NCBI RefSeq assembly: GCF_026212465.1
Contig: NC_080057.1
Span: 24,392,647-24,456,646, forward strand
Length of the DNA stretch: 64,000 bases
Direction of reading: 5' to 3'
From: Amaranthus tricolor
Taxonomy: Eukaryota; Streptophyta; Magnoliopsida; Caryophyllales; Amaranthaceae
Part shown: one piece after another, positions 48,553 through 62,100 of the stretch
Numbering within the stretch: position 1 is the stretch's first letter
How the letters are laid out: each line of letters starts with the position of its first letter
Program-made: the position numbers and the translations under genes
Notes under the pieces: generated by a model
Database searches by the model: none
The model's input: only the letters and a program-made list of their open reading frames with translations
Told to the model about the DNA's origin: nothing

Positions 48553-49885
48553 TCGTTGAAGGTTTTCTTATTTAGCTCTGATAATGGTTTGATTCTCACA
48601 GTTTGGTTTGATTCTCACAGTTTCGAAGGATGATCTTTGTTGTCCCTAGCATTGGAACTCATTGTGGATATTCAAAGTAAGAAGACATTACAACAAATTT
48701 ATTGTAATTTTATTGTGCTTTTTCCTTTCATTTTGTAATTTTTGCAGGTTGAGATGTTTATTTGGGTTATCGGGTCGATTTTGGGTAATGTGTTTTGGGT
48801 TGGTTAAAATCAGGTCTTTTGTCACATTGATTTTACATTAATTTTAAATTTATTTTAAGTCGGGTCAAGTCGTGTTCGATTACAAGATAGAGTAATATCA
48901 AGTTATCGGGTCTATTTTAAACACGTCTACTTGGCAGTAATCATTTTGTAAATTTGATATTTATTATGAGTGAAAATAAAGTATAAATTTAATTATAGTT
49001 TTCAATATATCAAAAAATATAATTATATTGGGTATTGCGTTGGTTGATTCATGTTAGATGAGCACACTAAATCAAAAGTTTAAATCGATGGTTTGATCAT
49101 AGCCTCAACATATATTATATAGTACTCTACCATTGATTAAGTGTACTTAGGGTTTTAAGTATAAGTTTAAACTTTTATTTTGAGTTGATTCTTTGACGAA
49201 AATCTGCATGATAAAGGTTATTTGAATTTTATAAAAATATTATACGGTAAATATTAAATATATTTACCAGCTTAATACTTATACTACATCTACACTTTTT
49301 CTATATTCCTTGTCTTCTTGGGCTACATCCAATTATGTGAAGTTCAAACTTTATTATTCAAATCAACTGGTGCATAAATGTCAATGTGTGTACACTTGTA
49401 CATCAAAAAGAACAAACTTAAAAGATTTGAACACACCCTTTTATCTAATTGTCGGATTGTCAGTATTAAATGATGGTACCTGATCATAAAATAATTTGTG
49501 GTTTAAATATTTATGAAATTATCATGTTATTATTATAATAATAGAACTTTAATCAAAAAAAGTTTATTTGTTTATAATCTTTTATTCTTACTTAATAATA
49601 CATCTCGAAATGATATTGCATTGAAATGAATCATATGAAAAAAATGAGATGATTGAAATAGAATAAAAATGACTATCAAACTTGTCAAGAATTTTCCAAC
49701 CAAAATTATAACAATTTTTCATTATTATTTTCATCATTTAATAACGACTACTAACAAGTCATAAGAGTTTAGTTGAAGTCAACTGGAGTAATTTTCAGTA
49801 ACAGTGAAGTGTCCCTAGCTATAACCTAATATGATTAACTGTTTATTTTGATAATTCGACAAAGTGAATGAAAAAGTAAGAGGGA
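48553..49885. other. Intergenic, AT-rich with transposon relics
   Basis: 'aatcgatggtttgatcat...cctcaacatatattatata' near 49085 is related to the LTR fragment at 40530. The block at 49615-49755 ('aatgagatgattgaa', 'actatcaaacttg') is related to one in RLK intron 1 at about 15180-15290. No gene is seen after the small one. Confidence 0.4.
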
Positions 49886-50219
49886 GTTTGGTAAAGCAAC
49901 AAGTTGGACTATTTTAGCGTATTTTAGCATAATTACAAGGTTGAATACATAAACCATCTAATTAAATTGTTTGGTAAATTTGCTAATTTATGAATAATCT
50001 ATTTTTTAACGAGTTGATCCTAGAAACACGTTTAAAATTAATTGGTCTAACCAATACATAAAATGGGTATTTGATAAACAGTTGATAGCTGATAGTTGGT
50101 AGCTAATTGGAGTGACTAATTTCACCTGTTGATTTTATTAATTGGTTTAAATAGTTGATTTTGAACTCGCTATTAGGAATAGCTTGTTCAAAAATCACTT
50201 ATTTATAACAATAAGCTTC

Positions 50220-50396
50220 TGAAAGGAATATCTTCCGTGCCTATTGCATTCATTCCATGATAATATATACAAAATACATGCTTTAATTAAGCCACTAATT
50301 AAGCTAACAAATATTCATCAAAATATTCTTAGGCATAAACTAGGAAACTAATATATACTAAGTCAAAGATATATTATCAATTAATATATCTTAACA
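50220..50396 (-). repeat. 3' LTR of the copia element
   Basis: 177 bp, plus strand starting TGAAAGGAATATC and ending ATATCTTAACA. Identical to the copy at 54884-55060. Confidence 0.97.
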
Positions 50397-50407
50397 CTCC
50401 CCCATTG
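50397..50407 (-). other. Polypurine tract of the copia element
   Basis: On the minus strand, CAATGGGGGAG directly abuts the 3' LTR. This is the usual position of the plus-strand DNA primer. Confidence 0.85.
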
Positions 50408-50408
50408 T

Positions 50409-51893
50409 CTAAGCGGGAGGAGGGTGAACACTTAGACTAGCCTTGAAATCTTCAAAAAGCACACGAGGGAGCCCCTTTGTAAAAATATCTGCAATTTGGT
50501 GCCTAGAAGGGACATGAAGAACACGTACCTCACCACGTGCTACCTTTTCTCGAACAAACAAAATGTCCATCTCTATATGTTTTGTTCGTTGATGATGTAC
50601 CGGATTGCCAGATAGATAAATAGCACTCACATTGTCACAATACACCAATGTTGCCTTTTTAATTGGACAATGTAACTCCAAAAGTAAGTTGTGAAGCCAA
50701 CATGACTCAGAAACTACATTAGCAACGCCCCTGTACTCTGCCTCAGCACTAGACTTAGATATAGTAGGTTGCCGTTTTGAGGACCAAGAAATCAAATTAT
50801 CACCCAAATACACACAATATCCGGATGTGGAGCGTCTAGTATCGGGACACCCAGCCCAATCAGCATCTGTATATGACTTTAGAGATGAAATAGTTGACGG
50901 ATACAGATGCAATCCCTGATCAATAGTGCCCTGTACATACCGAATAACTCGCTTGAGAGCCGCCATATGACTCTCTTTCGGATCATGCATATGTAAGCAA
51001 ACCTGTTGGACCGAATATGCTATATCTGGTCTAGTAAAGGTAAGGTACTGCAAGGCTCCTGCAAGACTGCGATATAATCTAGGGTCGGCACAAGGAGAAC
51101 CTGTAGAACTGGCCTTTGGTTTGACCTCAATAGGCGTAGCCGAAGGTTTGCAAGAAGCCATACCTGCGCGGTCAATAATTTCCTCCGCATATTTGCGTTG
51201 CGACAAAAATAATCCACCCTTATGTTTTGTCACTGCTATGCCAAGAAAATAATGAAGCTTACCCAAGTCTTTCATAGCAAATTCTGAGCTAAGAAGGGAC
51301 ATAATAGAGCGCCGCAGAGAATCAGAAAAAGCAGTAAGAATAATGTCATCAACATATAAAAGTAAATAAGCCACATTGTTTCCCTGACGATAAATAAATA
51401 GTGAATTGTCACTCTTACTATTAGTGAATCCAATAGAAGAAACAAAATCTGCAAACCTCTTATACCATGCTCGGGGTGCCTGCTTAAGACCATATAAGGA
51501 GCCTCGTAATAAACACACATAATCAGGGTGCGTTTTATCACGGTACCCAAGGGGTTGATGCATATAGACCGTCTCCTGAAGCTTACCATGTAGAAAGGCG
51601 TTCTTAACATCAAGCTGATTTATCGACCAAGCTTTAGATAAAGCAAGGCTAAGAACAGTACGAATAGTAGCCGGCTTCACCACTGGACTAAAAGTCTCCC
51701 CACAATCAATGCCAACCTGTTGTGTTTTGCCATTACCTACAAGTCGTGCTTTATGCCTCTCAAAAGAGCCGTCAGATTTCATCTTATGAGTAAAAATCCA
51801 CATAGAACGAATAACATTAACATCAGGTGGACGGGGCACCAACTCCCACGTCTTATTTTTAATAAGAGCATTAAATTCATCATCCATTGCCAT
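50409..51893 (-). pseudogene. Copia reverse transcriptase-RNase H fragment
   Basis: An open 494-codon stretch covers the copia reverse transcriptase and RNase H. Visible are TWELVPRP at the start, DVKNAFLHGKL and the YVDDIIL catalytic box of the polymerase, then YTDADWAG and SSAEAEYRG of RNase H and a normal stop close to the 3' LTR. Every catalytic motif is intact. It is called a fragment because it is out of frame with the integrase region upstream; its first ATG is internal to the original polyprotein. Confidence 0.9.
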
Positions 51894-52149
51894 TTTCCAA
51901 TTCGGGTCACGAAGAGCGGAAATGGGGTTACGAGGAGAGGGGATTTCGTAACATTAGAAACCATAGTATTGAAATTTTTATATTTTGGATTGGGTTTAAA
52001 TATCCCATTTTTGCTTCTCGTGGTAACAGTAGAAGGAAGAGATGGATTTTAAATTTGTGGGCTAGGGGAAACACTTGGGCTTGCTGAGTGGGTATGTTGC
52101 GAGTGGGCCGTGGCTGAATGAACATGCACATGGTCCACAAGTGACCTAT

Positions 52150-53442
52150 TCAGCCCAACATCAGCGTCCAAGGTAGGGAGAGAAAGGGGGGTGAAAGTGG
52201 GCTTGGGATAGGTCCAGCAAGATTGGAATTATTACACGGCCCAGAGAGAGGAGGAGGAGGATGGTTGTGAATTGGGCTCGTGGGTGTAGCTGGCCCATTA
52301 GAGGTGTGGGCTGCAGTAGAAGGCTGCCCAAACGGTGTAGAATAAGTTTGCATATGGTGAATTATAGAAGGATGAAGCCCTTCATCTAAAAAATCATATG
52401 TGTGAGAAGAGGGTCTATGCAACTTTGAAAAGGGAAAAATCGATTCATCAAACACAACATGTCGGTTTATGAAAATCTTGTGAGAAGATAAATCATAACA
52501 CTTGTAACCCCAATGATTAGATGGATACCCCAAGAAAACACAAGGTGTTGAACGAGGTTGAAGTTTATTAATAGTAGTGGATGGGAAAAGGGGATAACAC
52601 AAGCAACCAAAAATTCGTAAATGAGAATAAGACGGCTTTCTTTTATAAAGAACCTCTAGAGGAGACTTAGACTCGAGTAATTTACTTGGAATTATATTAT
52701 GAAGATAAGTAGCCATTTGTAACGCATGATGCCAAAAAGATGGAGGTAAAGAGGCATGTGTAAGAAGGGTGCGAATAATATTATTCAATGACCTTATTTT
52801 TCTCTCGGCCTTCCCATTTTGAGACAAGGTGTGAGGACATGATAGACGAAATGTCATACCATTAGACTCACACATAGCCCAAAAAGATCCGTTATCATAT
52901 TCCTTCCCATTATCACATTGAAAAGTCTTAATAGGTCGTTCAAATTGGGTTTGAATTAATGCTTGAAATGCTAAGACTTTATCAAAAACATCCGATTTCT
53001 TAGCTAAAGGAAAAGTCCATAAAAATTTTGAGAAATCATCCAAAATAAGCATATAATAACGGTGACCCGATGTACTCAAAACGGGTGACGACCAAAGGTC
53101 ACTATGAACAATATCAAAAGGCATAGTAGTATTAGAAGTAGAAGAAACAAAAGGCAATTTAATATGTTTTCCAAGTACACATGAATGACAAATATTAGAA
53201 CTAGAGGATTGAGTACATTCAATGCTTTTATTGTTACTAAGAGTCTTTAAAATAGAAGGTCCTGGATGTCCCAGTCGAGCATGCCAAAAAGGAGAAGCTA
53301 ACGCCGTAAAGGTTGATTGAGAAGAGCGAGAAAAATTGGTAGTGAGCGGATAAAGGTCCCCTTTGCTATCACATCTCATTATGGGCATCCCCGTCCGATA
53401 GTCCTTCACAGAAAAACCATAAGGGTCAAACTCAACAGACAA
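52150..53442 (-). pseudogene. Copia GAG-pre-integrase and integrase fragment
   Basis: The open stretch begins just after the protease part and contains HARLGHPG (pre-integrase), CHSCVLGKH (zinc-binding half) and the integrase core with HSDLW, LDDFSKFLW, CDNGKEYDN and GKAERK, so the catalytic acidic residues are present. It stops at 52150 in the variable proline-rich linker before reverse transcriptase. It is one frame away from the gag-protease reading frame. Confidence 0.9.
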
Positions 53443-54797
53443 AAATTATCAGTGGTAAATCGACGAACAGAAATAAGATTTTTAATGAGTTTTGGGGCAT
53501 GTAGGACATTAGAGAGAGACAACGGAGGATTAGGGGATGGCAAAGTAGTATTTCCACAACCACGGATTGGAATAGTATGACCATTACCAACAACAATACT
53601 ATTATGATGATTACTTAAATTAAAATAAGACGAGAGATTATCGTTGGTGGATGTCATATGAGAAGTGGCGCCGGTATCCATGTACCACGATGGATCGGGC
53701 TGCTGTAGAGACATGGTGTGAAAAGCCGACTCCAAATCTGTTGGAACATAGGAAGGAGAGTGAGACGCTGCGTATGCTTGTTGTTGGGGTCGTGGACCAA
53801 GAACCCCTTGCTGTGCTCTTGTTGGGCCTTGAGATCTAGCCCAGCCTTGTGTTGGAAATGGGCAAGGGGGAGTAGCCCACGGCCAACCCCAAGGTGGGTA
53901 AGCTTGCTGCTGCCACAACGGAGCCACGCCCCTTTGCTTTTGCAGACCGCCACCACGACCTGCACCACCCCTTGCTCCGGAATTCTGACCATTGGCTGCG
54001 GCAGGACCACGACCACTTCCCCTGTTCTGCATTTTTTTTTCAGAATTCTTTTTATGATTTTTGTTTTTCGCGCGAGTATTACCCCAGCTATCTGAACCCG
54101 AGTCATCATCACGAAAGGTCGCCACCAAACCTGAAACAGAATTAGAAGTCATTGCTGCACGTTTTGTCAAGCTCGCTTCCTCCAAGGTAATCATTGAACG
54201 GGCTTGGTAAAATTGTGGGAGAGGAGAGCTTTGACGGATAAGGGTAGCAACACCATTATACGGTTCGGTGACGCCCGAAACCAATTGGAGAACAAGTCGA
54301 TTATTGTCCACCGGAGCTCCAACATTCCGCAATTGATCGGAAAGACCCTTGAGTCTTTGACAGTACGCCGATGCATTTGGAAAATCCTCCATTTTTGTAG
54401 AGGAAAAATCTTGTTCTAGAGTTACGGCACGAGAGTTTTGATTATCTTGGAATATATCACGCAACCTATTCCAAGCCGCCATTGCCGTAGCATCGGGTTC
54501 TATAATGGTCTCCAAGAGATCACCAGAAATAGTGGAGTAAATCCACGAGATTACGGCAGCATCCAATGTAGACCACCATTCCTGTTCTTCGTTAGTAAGA
54601 GGATGCTTTTCCGTTACCTTGTCAGTGGTCAGGGGAGGGATAATATGGTGTAGAACCCGGTGAGAACGAGCGTGAATCTTAAAGAGTTCCACCCAAGTAG
54701 AGTACTGTGAGTTTTCAAGAGTAAGCACTACCGGAATGGAGGTCTTGATGTTATTCACAGTGAGAGCGGGGTGATACGAGGTCTTTGAATCCCCCAT
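53406..54797 (-). pseudogene. Copia gag and protease fragment
   Basis: The reading frame starts at ATG 54797, shortly after the primer-binding site. The N-terminal 200 residues are a UBN2-type copia gag, followed by a Gly/Gln-rich linker (about 250-345) without a clear CCHC zinc knuckle. The protease active site is [11 protein letters not shown]. The frame runs off into a stop at 53406 because of a single-base change near 53435. Confidence 0.9.
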
Positions 54798-54874
54798 TGT
54801 CACAGAACAGAAAAGAAAGAAGAGGAAGAAGAGGGCGGAAAAATGTCAGGGTGCAGCGGAATAACCCTAAACAA

Positions 54875-54883
54875 CTGATACCA
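54875..54883 (-). other. Primer-binding site of the copia element
   Basis: TGGTATCAG on the minus strand follows the 5' LTR without a gap. It is complementary to the 3' end of initiator methionine tRNA, the usual copia primer. Confidence 0.88.
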
Positions 54884-55060
54884 TGAAAGGAATATCTTCC
54901 GTGCCTATTGCATTCATTCCATGATAATATATACAAAATACATGCTTTAATTAAGCCACTAATTAAGCTAACAAATATTCATCAAAATATTCTTAGGCAT
55001 AAACTAGGAAACTAATATATACTAAGTCAAAGATATATTATCAATTAATATATCTTAACA
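54884..55060 (-). repeat. 5' LTR of the copia element
   Basis: 177 bp, identical to 50220-50396. It contains the element's promoter by position; a clear TATA box could not be chosen among several AT-rich words. Confidence 0.97.
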
Positions 55061-55190
55061 GCTTCTTCAATCTGCTAATTTATCAAACACAACTATTAGA
55101 TGGTTTGACCATCCAATATTTCAACCCTCTAATTGTGCCTAAATAAGTTAAAAATTCCGAATAAATTATTTTACCAAACATCTCAAAATC

Positions 55191-56167
55191 AAGTAATCAA
55201 ATTAGTCATTTCCAAACACTCTTTATGTTTTTCAAAATTTTATTTGATTATTTTCTGTTGAAGTTGTCCTTTGATACTTCATTATCATATCTATTTTACT
55301 TATTTTTATGCTATTTATGAGAGACAATAGTTTTGGAATGTCTGCCATAACAGCTTATGGGTGTAGCAACTACTCTCTTCAAGTCTACATCAAAGGAGAC
55401 AATGTTGCTTATTTGCTTGTTTGTGTAATTAGGGTAACTTTGACTATTTTCTTTCATATTCCCTCATTCAACATTATCTTCAAATAAATATCATTATAAA
55501 TTTCTAGATGGTCTCGTGTAAGTCCTAAATGAACTTAGTTTACACTTCACAGTAAAACAGTACGCACCAATTTTAAAAATTTTAGGTCACTTGATTTTAC
55601 TGCTTAAATCGAAAGGATAAGCCTGGACAAACAGAGATTATCCGATGATTGCCCTCTCAATATATGAAATTTGTTATGATGTGATTGAAACTTCTATATG
55701 ATTTGATGATATCCAACAATAGCATCACCATGAAACTTGAACATCTCGAAATAAAAAGGTAAAACAAAACACGTGCATGATATTCAATCGGATAAGACTC
55801 TAAATTAAAGCGCTTCAAATGTTAGTTTACATAATTTTTGCTTTAGCTTATCTTGCTTTTAAGCCTCGGAAAATATCAAAAAAACATGTAATGCTCTAAT
55901 CTAATTCGAGTAACCAAGATTTCGAATTCCAGCAACATATTCCCAAACCCAACAAGAACGACGAATGACAAACCGACACAAATGTGGAGTATGTTGTTGA
56001 ACTTTCCTTGTGCAAGACTTGCCTTCAACTTGTATGCCTTAAAGGCCTCAGCAACATAGACTTTGTAGACCATTCTGGCTTCTCTTTCAGAACTCTAATT
56101 AATCACAACAGGTATGTTGGCCTGATGGGGGTAGCTCTCGCGGAGACGAAGTTGATCCACCCCGATC
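55191..56167. other. Intergenic, DHODH 3' flank
   Basis: AT-rich, no gene seen. The part closest to 56168 is likely the DHODH 3' UTR. Confidence 0.45.
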
Positions 56168-59100
56168 TTAAACGTAGTCAGCACCAACAGCTTCGTGGAT
56201 TGACTTGAAGCCATCCCTCTCCAAGCATTCGGCCAATTCAGCCTAAACAAAAGATCAACAAGAATGAGAAAAAAATAGACCCTTGTAGACTTAAGATTAT
56301 ATTTCAATAGAGAACCATCTCTTGGTATAGATATCGATAGCGAAGGAGGGCAGGGATTTTGGTTTTTTCATGTTGTCAAAGAGTTGAACAATGATTTTTT
56401 CGTGTTGTCAAAGAATTGAACAATGATGGATGGCAAGTGCACGATCCAATGATCGGGCCATGTGGGAACAAGGTTCAAGTCTATCAGTCTGTTAGGATGC
56501 CTCAGCTGCATACATCACTTCACTTCCACTTGACACCTATCATAATGATAACAGCTCGTCTCGCTATGACCTTCTCTTGAATTCTCAAAACTTCTATCAC
56601 TCCATCCCGACTCCATCCACGCAGGGGCAGAGAACCCGTCGTTGCCTCTGTTATGCTATTGGTGGCTCTGGGGAAGTCTGAACATACTATTCAATTTATA
56701 AATCTCGTTTCAAGTACAGTACAACATTTCATTACTCCAATGTCGTTAATTAGCTCCCAAAAACAATTCCATCTAGCCAAGGTCGAAAGGTTCAGATGCA
56801 CACAATCTTATTCTTATAGTAACAAAGATGTAGTTTCGATTGACTCTTATATTAACATCTGCACTTCACATAAAAAACAAGTGCACGTGATCTAGCAAAC
56901 TATTTAAATATCGTCCATTGTAATTCAGAACCAAATAACTATAATATTTCGGCTCCATCGTGAATTGGCACTTAAGAGTATACGCTCCAAGTCTCCAACA
57001 TATAATTTGTACACTAAAAGTCATATTAAAAAACCAACATACCTTTATTTGAGGAATAAGGGCAGGTCCTCCATATCCGAACGCAGTGTATAGCTGAACT
57101 AATGTAGCTCCAGTACGTATCTTTTTGTAAGCATCTTCACCACTAAATCAAAGAGAACGGAAGCTTAAATCTATCAAAATGTTACAAAATCCCATATAAA
57201 AACCAGATTGCTGCCAAGATTCGAAAGTCACCTGCTAACGCCACCACAACCAATCAAAGGTATCTTCCCCTGTGACGCAAAACAGTTGCGTCAAACAAAC
57301 ATATAAAAATAGTGATGAACGGGGTAGAAAGAAAGACCCTTAAAAAGAATATAGTAAATGAAATTTGCATGCTTGATTGCTTGTATTATCTACTTATAAG
57401 TACCAAGTAACAACTCTATGTTCTAAGATAATGGCCTTGTTTGGTAAATGGCTTGTTGACTAGCTTGTTGATTAATACTCCCTCTGTCCCTATCAATTCG
57501 CACCTCTTTCCATTTCAGTTTGTCCCACTTATTTTGCACCCTTTCCCTTTTTGGCAATGACCCCACTTTCTTTCTTTAAAGCTCATCCACAAACTTATTA
57601 TCTCTCTTCATCTTAACCACTCATTTCTATCATCTACTTTTTTTTTGTCTTATTCTCCAACCCGATTTTTACTTTCCATTAAATTTCACCCAAAATAATT
57701 TGGGTGCATTCTCATAGGGACGGAGGGAGTATTTAGCTTATAAATTGGTCAAACAGCCAAAAAAACTTGTTTGGTGAGTGGCGTTTAAGGCGGCTGGACA
57801 GTTGGCTTTTAAACCAAAATGAAAAATGTTGCCCGCAAATTTTTGGCTTTTTTGCTTGTTGGCCTACTTTCTCTCTAATGAAATAGTTAACAACTAATTT
57901 TACCAATCATCTCTATTATTTTGCAGTTGGCTTAACATTTAACAAAAAAGTCAATGCTGCTAGCTGGTCAAATTAGCCAACTAAATTAGCCAACAATCAA
58001 TAGAGAATCGACAAACACCCAACGTTTTAACGAAAATAGTGTCAAAGAAAGTGTACACAAAGACCTTTAGACAAGGCTCAACAAGTTAGAATTTTATTTA
58101 GAAGGTTTAAATACAATTGGGAACTCCCATAGCTCAAACGGGATTCATGAAAGTAATCATACCTTTGTTAAGATGTACATTTCTTTCAATGCACTGGTTG
58201 ACAAGTCGAACAAAGGCTTCCCACTCAAACCACCAACTTCCTGGGACTGAGAATTTTGGCTGATAGAGTCGGGTCTTGAGATAGTTGTATTTGATATAAT
58301 CTGCATATGAGTGAAGGAACACCACATTTTAGACAATATACAACTCATACATTCACAAACTAACTAGTGACAACGATAAAAGGCAGAAAAAAGCTTACCA
58401 GCCCATCTACTTGGAGAGCTAGAGAAACCTGTTATAGGGAGGAAACATGAAATTTGAGTATAGTTTGTTGAAAACCAATGTGGGGGCCATACATAATACA
58501 CAAAAAAATGTACCGCGGCTATGTCTTCAAGATCTTGTTTAGACAAGTCTGGGGCAATTTTCACAAGCAGTGGAGGGGGGCCTTCATCCCCCCATTGCAT
58601 TTCATCACGAGCAGCTTGAACCTACACAAGTTTCCGAAACGACAGCCACAACAGAATTAGTAGTCTAAAAGAAAAGTGTCGAGAGAACAAGGCTAGGACT
58701 AGAGGATGAAACCTTTTTTACGAGATCCTTAAGCTGTTTTCTTCCTTGAAGCTGGCGTAGTCCTGGTGTATTTGGTGAGGATACATTAATCACCTAGAAT
58801 ATATATTTAAAAACCTTTAGATAGGATGTATAGCTGTCGATTAGCAAGGGCAAAGAGGGCAATCATCCAGGGCCCCAAATTTTTAGGGCCCAAAAAATAT
58901 ATGTTCATGTACAAATTGATATTAACAAAAATTAAATTTAGGTGTAATTTACATTTTTTGCTATGTAATATGAATTATCAAAGTTTTTTTTACAAAATAG
59001 TTAAACTATTAACAATATAAAACAAAACCCAGTATCATATTATTTATTACGCCTTAAAGTTTAGGGGCCCTTTTTATCTTTCGCTTTGGGGCCGAAAAAT

Positions 59101-62100
59101 GAACGAGACAACCCTGATTATTACGATGCATCTACCAAACAATAAAATGAAAAAGAAGCAATGACAAAAATGTATGTTCGATATCAAGTGACTCCATTAT
59201 ATTTTATCAAACCCATAACTCACTTTCCAAATGGAAGAAAAATATAGAAATAAATCATATGGAAGAAAACATGAAATAAAATTAATTTACCAGGTAATCT
59301 GCATACTGGGATAGTGTGTGCACTCCTTGTACATAGTCAGTAGCAGCATCTTCACTGGTCTTATTCTTGCCGAGGTTGACTCCAAGAATCCCTGGTCCAG
59401 CTTTCCCTCCAGCTTTTTCCTCACCATCAGCAGCCGAGTAAGAGCTAGACGATTCATCTAGTTTCCTCTTTCCATGCTGTGCACCTAAACGTTTCGCAAC
59501 AGCTTGTATACCGTCACTATTGAAGCCACAACGGTTGATGATTGCTCTGCTTGAATCAAACACATCATATTAGAACGTTTGCAGAGATAAAATATTTCGG
59601 TTCCATGCAGTTAATATCTTTATGTTGCGAAAATGTATGCCATCACATTTAAGCTTTCGCCCTTGAGTTTCCCTCAAAAGCAAGATTCACGTGAATGATC
59701 TCAAACTAAACTAATGAGTGCATATTTGTACGTACAAATGGCTAGAAAAGTTAAGCCAATCAGTGCATGCTTTATCAGAGCATTCGATAAGAAGAGTTCC
59801 AAAAGCATACTTACCGTTCCTCCCTCAATCTAAAGATACGAGGCTTTGGATTACCCTCCTGAGGAGCGGGAGTAACAGAGCCAACTTCTACAAAGCCAAA
59901 ACCTAAACCAAGAAGGCCTTCAACAGCCTCAGCATTTTTATCAAATCCAGCAGCAAGACCAATTGGATTGGAGAACTTTCTTCCCCAGACATCTACTCCT
60001 AGTATAGTAGGATCTGGCCTTTTTTCTATAGGAACCCATCCACGAGCAGCTGCTGAGATTGCCAGTCTATGAGCAACTTCTGGGTCTAACAGCGCGAAGA
60101 ATGGATTTACTAATTTTGTCGCTGAGAACAACCAACCACTGCAGAAGAAAAAAAAAAATATTTATGTTAATGAGGAATTCAAAGGAGATGTATAATCTCA
60201 GTAATCTTCTTAATTGGACATTTTGTGGGAGTGTCACAATTCAAATGATTCTTGTCTGATTTATTTATTGACCAACAAATGACGTTCAATTCAAGTAAAA
60301 GTCCAGGTTGCTACCCTTATCTGTTTTTCAATATTTTCACCAGACAGAAGCGCACAATGTTAAAGCTTAAAGCTATTAAAGACCCATACATGCTTAATGC
60401 AATATCAAATCTTACTGCTTCAAATATATTTTATTGGCTAACTTGGATAAATTGGACCCCAAAAGTAATCTTGAACATAAAAAGAAACAGATAATGAAAC
60501 ATGCCTGGGAAACCCATTTAACATAGCTCCTACCACAATAACCTTGAAGACTATGGGAGGAAAAAAACTATTATAGTGGCCATAAGGCTAAACTAAATGT
60601 CTCCAAATATTTTTGGTACATTTGCTACCATTTTGCGACTTATTGTAAGAAGCAACTCTCAGATTTGACAATATAATCCTTTTATTTATTAAGGGCGGTA
60701 TTTAGATCTTCATAACAATACTTGAGTGCTTGAAAGTAACTTTTTTACAGGACGACGTTGGGGAAGGTTTATCACATTCCTCGGACAGTATTTTGACCGT
60801 AAACGAATCAGGATATGTATCCTCCGTTTATTTCTCCACGCTACAACAATCAATAATTGTGAAGATGTTCGTTCAAAACTAGTCACCACAAGAAGCTCAA
60901 AGCCTCAAATCAAGTATACAAAGGACATGCTTTGATAGAAATTACGGGGTGTAGAAGAGGAATCAAAGAAAAGAAAGGTAAGTGGTGGTTGCTAGAGGGA
61001 AATGAAGGAGTGGGAGACTGAGGGTGTTACCAAGTATATAAGGGGCACCAAAACCTAAATATGGCTAATAGTTCACATCTATCTAATCCCACCTTCAACT
61101 GCTAATCCTATTTACTAGTTTACCACTTATTATTTAAGAATCCATTATCCCATACTGAATTACCTCAATCCAATCTAATCTAGCCCTGAAGGAAGAAAGT
61201 GTAAAACAATCAAAAGTAAACATTAGTTTGTGTTGCCTCTAGAAAATACACACAATAGTCCTTTTATCCTTTCCTTGCACACTACTAAGTGCAAACAAAT
61301 GGAACATTCGCATTTCTTAGCAACATGACTTATAACACATTCTAACATTTAGACGGCCAACAAGTTACTAGTTAAAAATACTACTCATAGAGCAATGGAA
61401 GTGAGAGATATACCAGAATGTTGCTTCATCCACTGTACTAACATAAGCTCCTCCAGCTATAATTAAACCTATTGTTGATCCAGTCAACAATCTTCCCTAT
61501 CCAAAAATAAAAAGAGAAATAGCACAATAAGAACACTGCATAGATATAGTAGATAACTTTAGCATGAACAATTATGTTTTTGCAAACAACGGTGAGGTCA
61601 TAATCTCTCTTTTTGGAAATTGGGTCTTAACAATTATGTTTTTGCAAACAACGGTGAGGTTATAATCTCTCTTTTTGGAAATTGGGTCTTGTCTCAGTTG
61701 AACTTAAGTATCGTTTTCCCCAAGGCTCTGGGTTTGATTTTCAACTAACCCTCCCCTTGCCCTCAACCTAACCTATAATCCCAACAAAAATCTATTTTCC
61801 GGGAGTTCCCACTACCTTTGATCTAACAAATGCCAAGAAATTCAATTTGTCTAGTCTTGGTCCTCAGGCTCAGAAAGGTCTTTGGCTACAAGGAGTGCAC
61901 ACTGCATTTATTACTAAAATCTGATAACATAACATATAGGAAGATATTTTAAGTTCATCTAACAAAATTAACGAGCACCATATGAGTTTCCATAATCAAT
62001 TAGATAAAAAGATATACATTTGTTTTCGACTTCGGCCACCATTTACAACCTTCACTCTACATAGCTGTCTAAAGCACCAACTTGTATGTTGTATCCACCT

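Larger units (their letters stand above)
50220..55060 (-). mobile_element. Complete-length Ty1/copia retrotransposon
   Basis: The element is 4841 bp and reads right to left. It has two LTRs of 177 bp with TG...CA ends, a target duplication GCTTC at 50215-50219 and 55061-55065, a tRNA primer site, a polypurine tract, and gag, protease, integrase, reverse transcriptase and RNase H in copia order. The short LTRs and overall size suggest an Ale/Retrofit-like lineage (inference). The LTRs are identical at every base, so insertion was recent. The coding region is broken by at least two frame changes (near 53435 and within about 51920-52140), so this copy cannot make a full polyprotein on its own. 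Confidence 0.96.
49886..55190. mobile_element. MITE-like element split by the copia insertion
   Basis: The left part (49886-50219) starts 'gagtttggtaaagcaa' and the right part (55061-55190) ends 'ttttaccaaacatctc', which are inverted relatives. Inner words such as 'ataattacaaggttgaa' and 'ttcaaccctctaattgtg' also face each other. Without the copia element the pieces would form one AT-rich hAT-like element of about 460 bp. Confidence 0.55.

Noticed and set aside
53651..54145. Plus-strand frames opposite copia gag
   Set aside because: They are mirror frames of the GC-richer gag linker; no plant gene features.
56653..56895. 80-codon plus-strand frame in DHODH intron 10
   Set aside because: Composition and lack of recognisable motifs suggest chance; it is within an intron of a well-defined gene.
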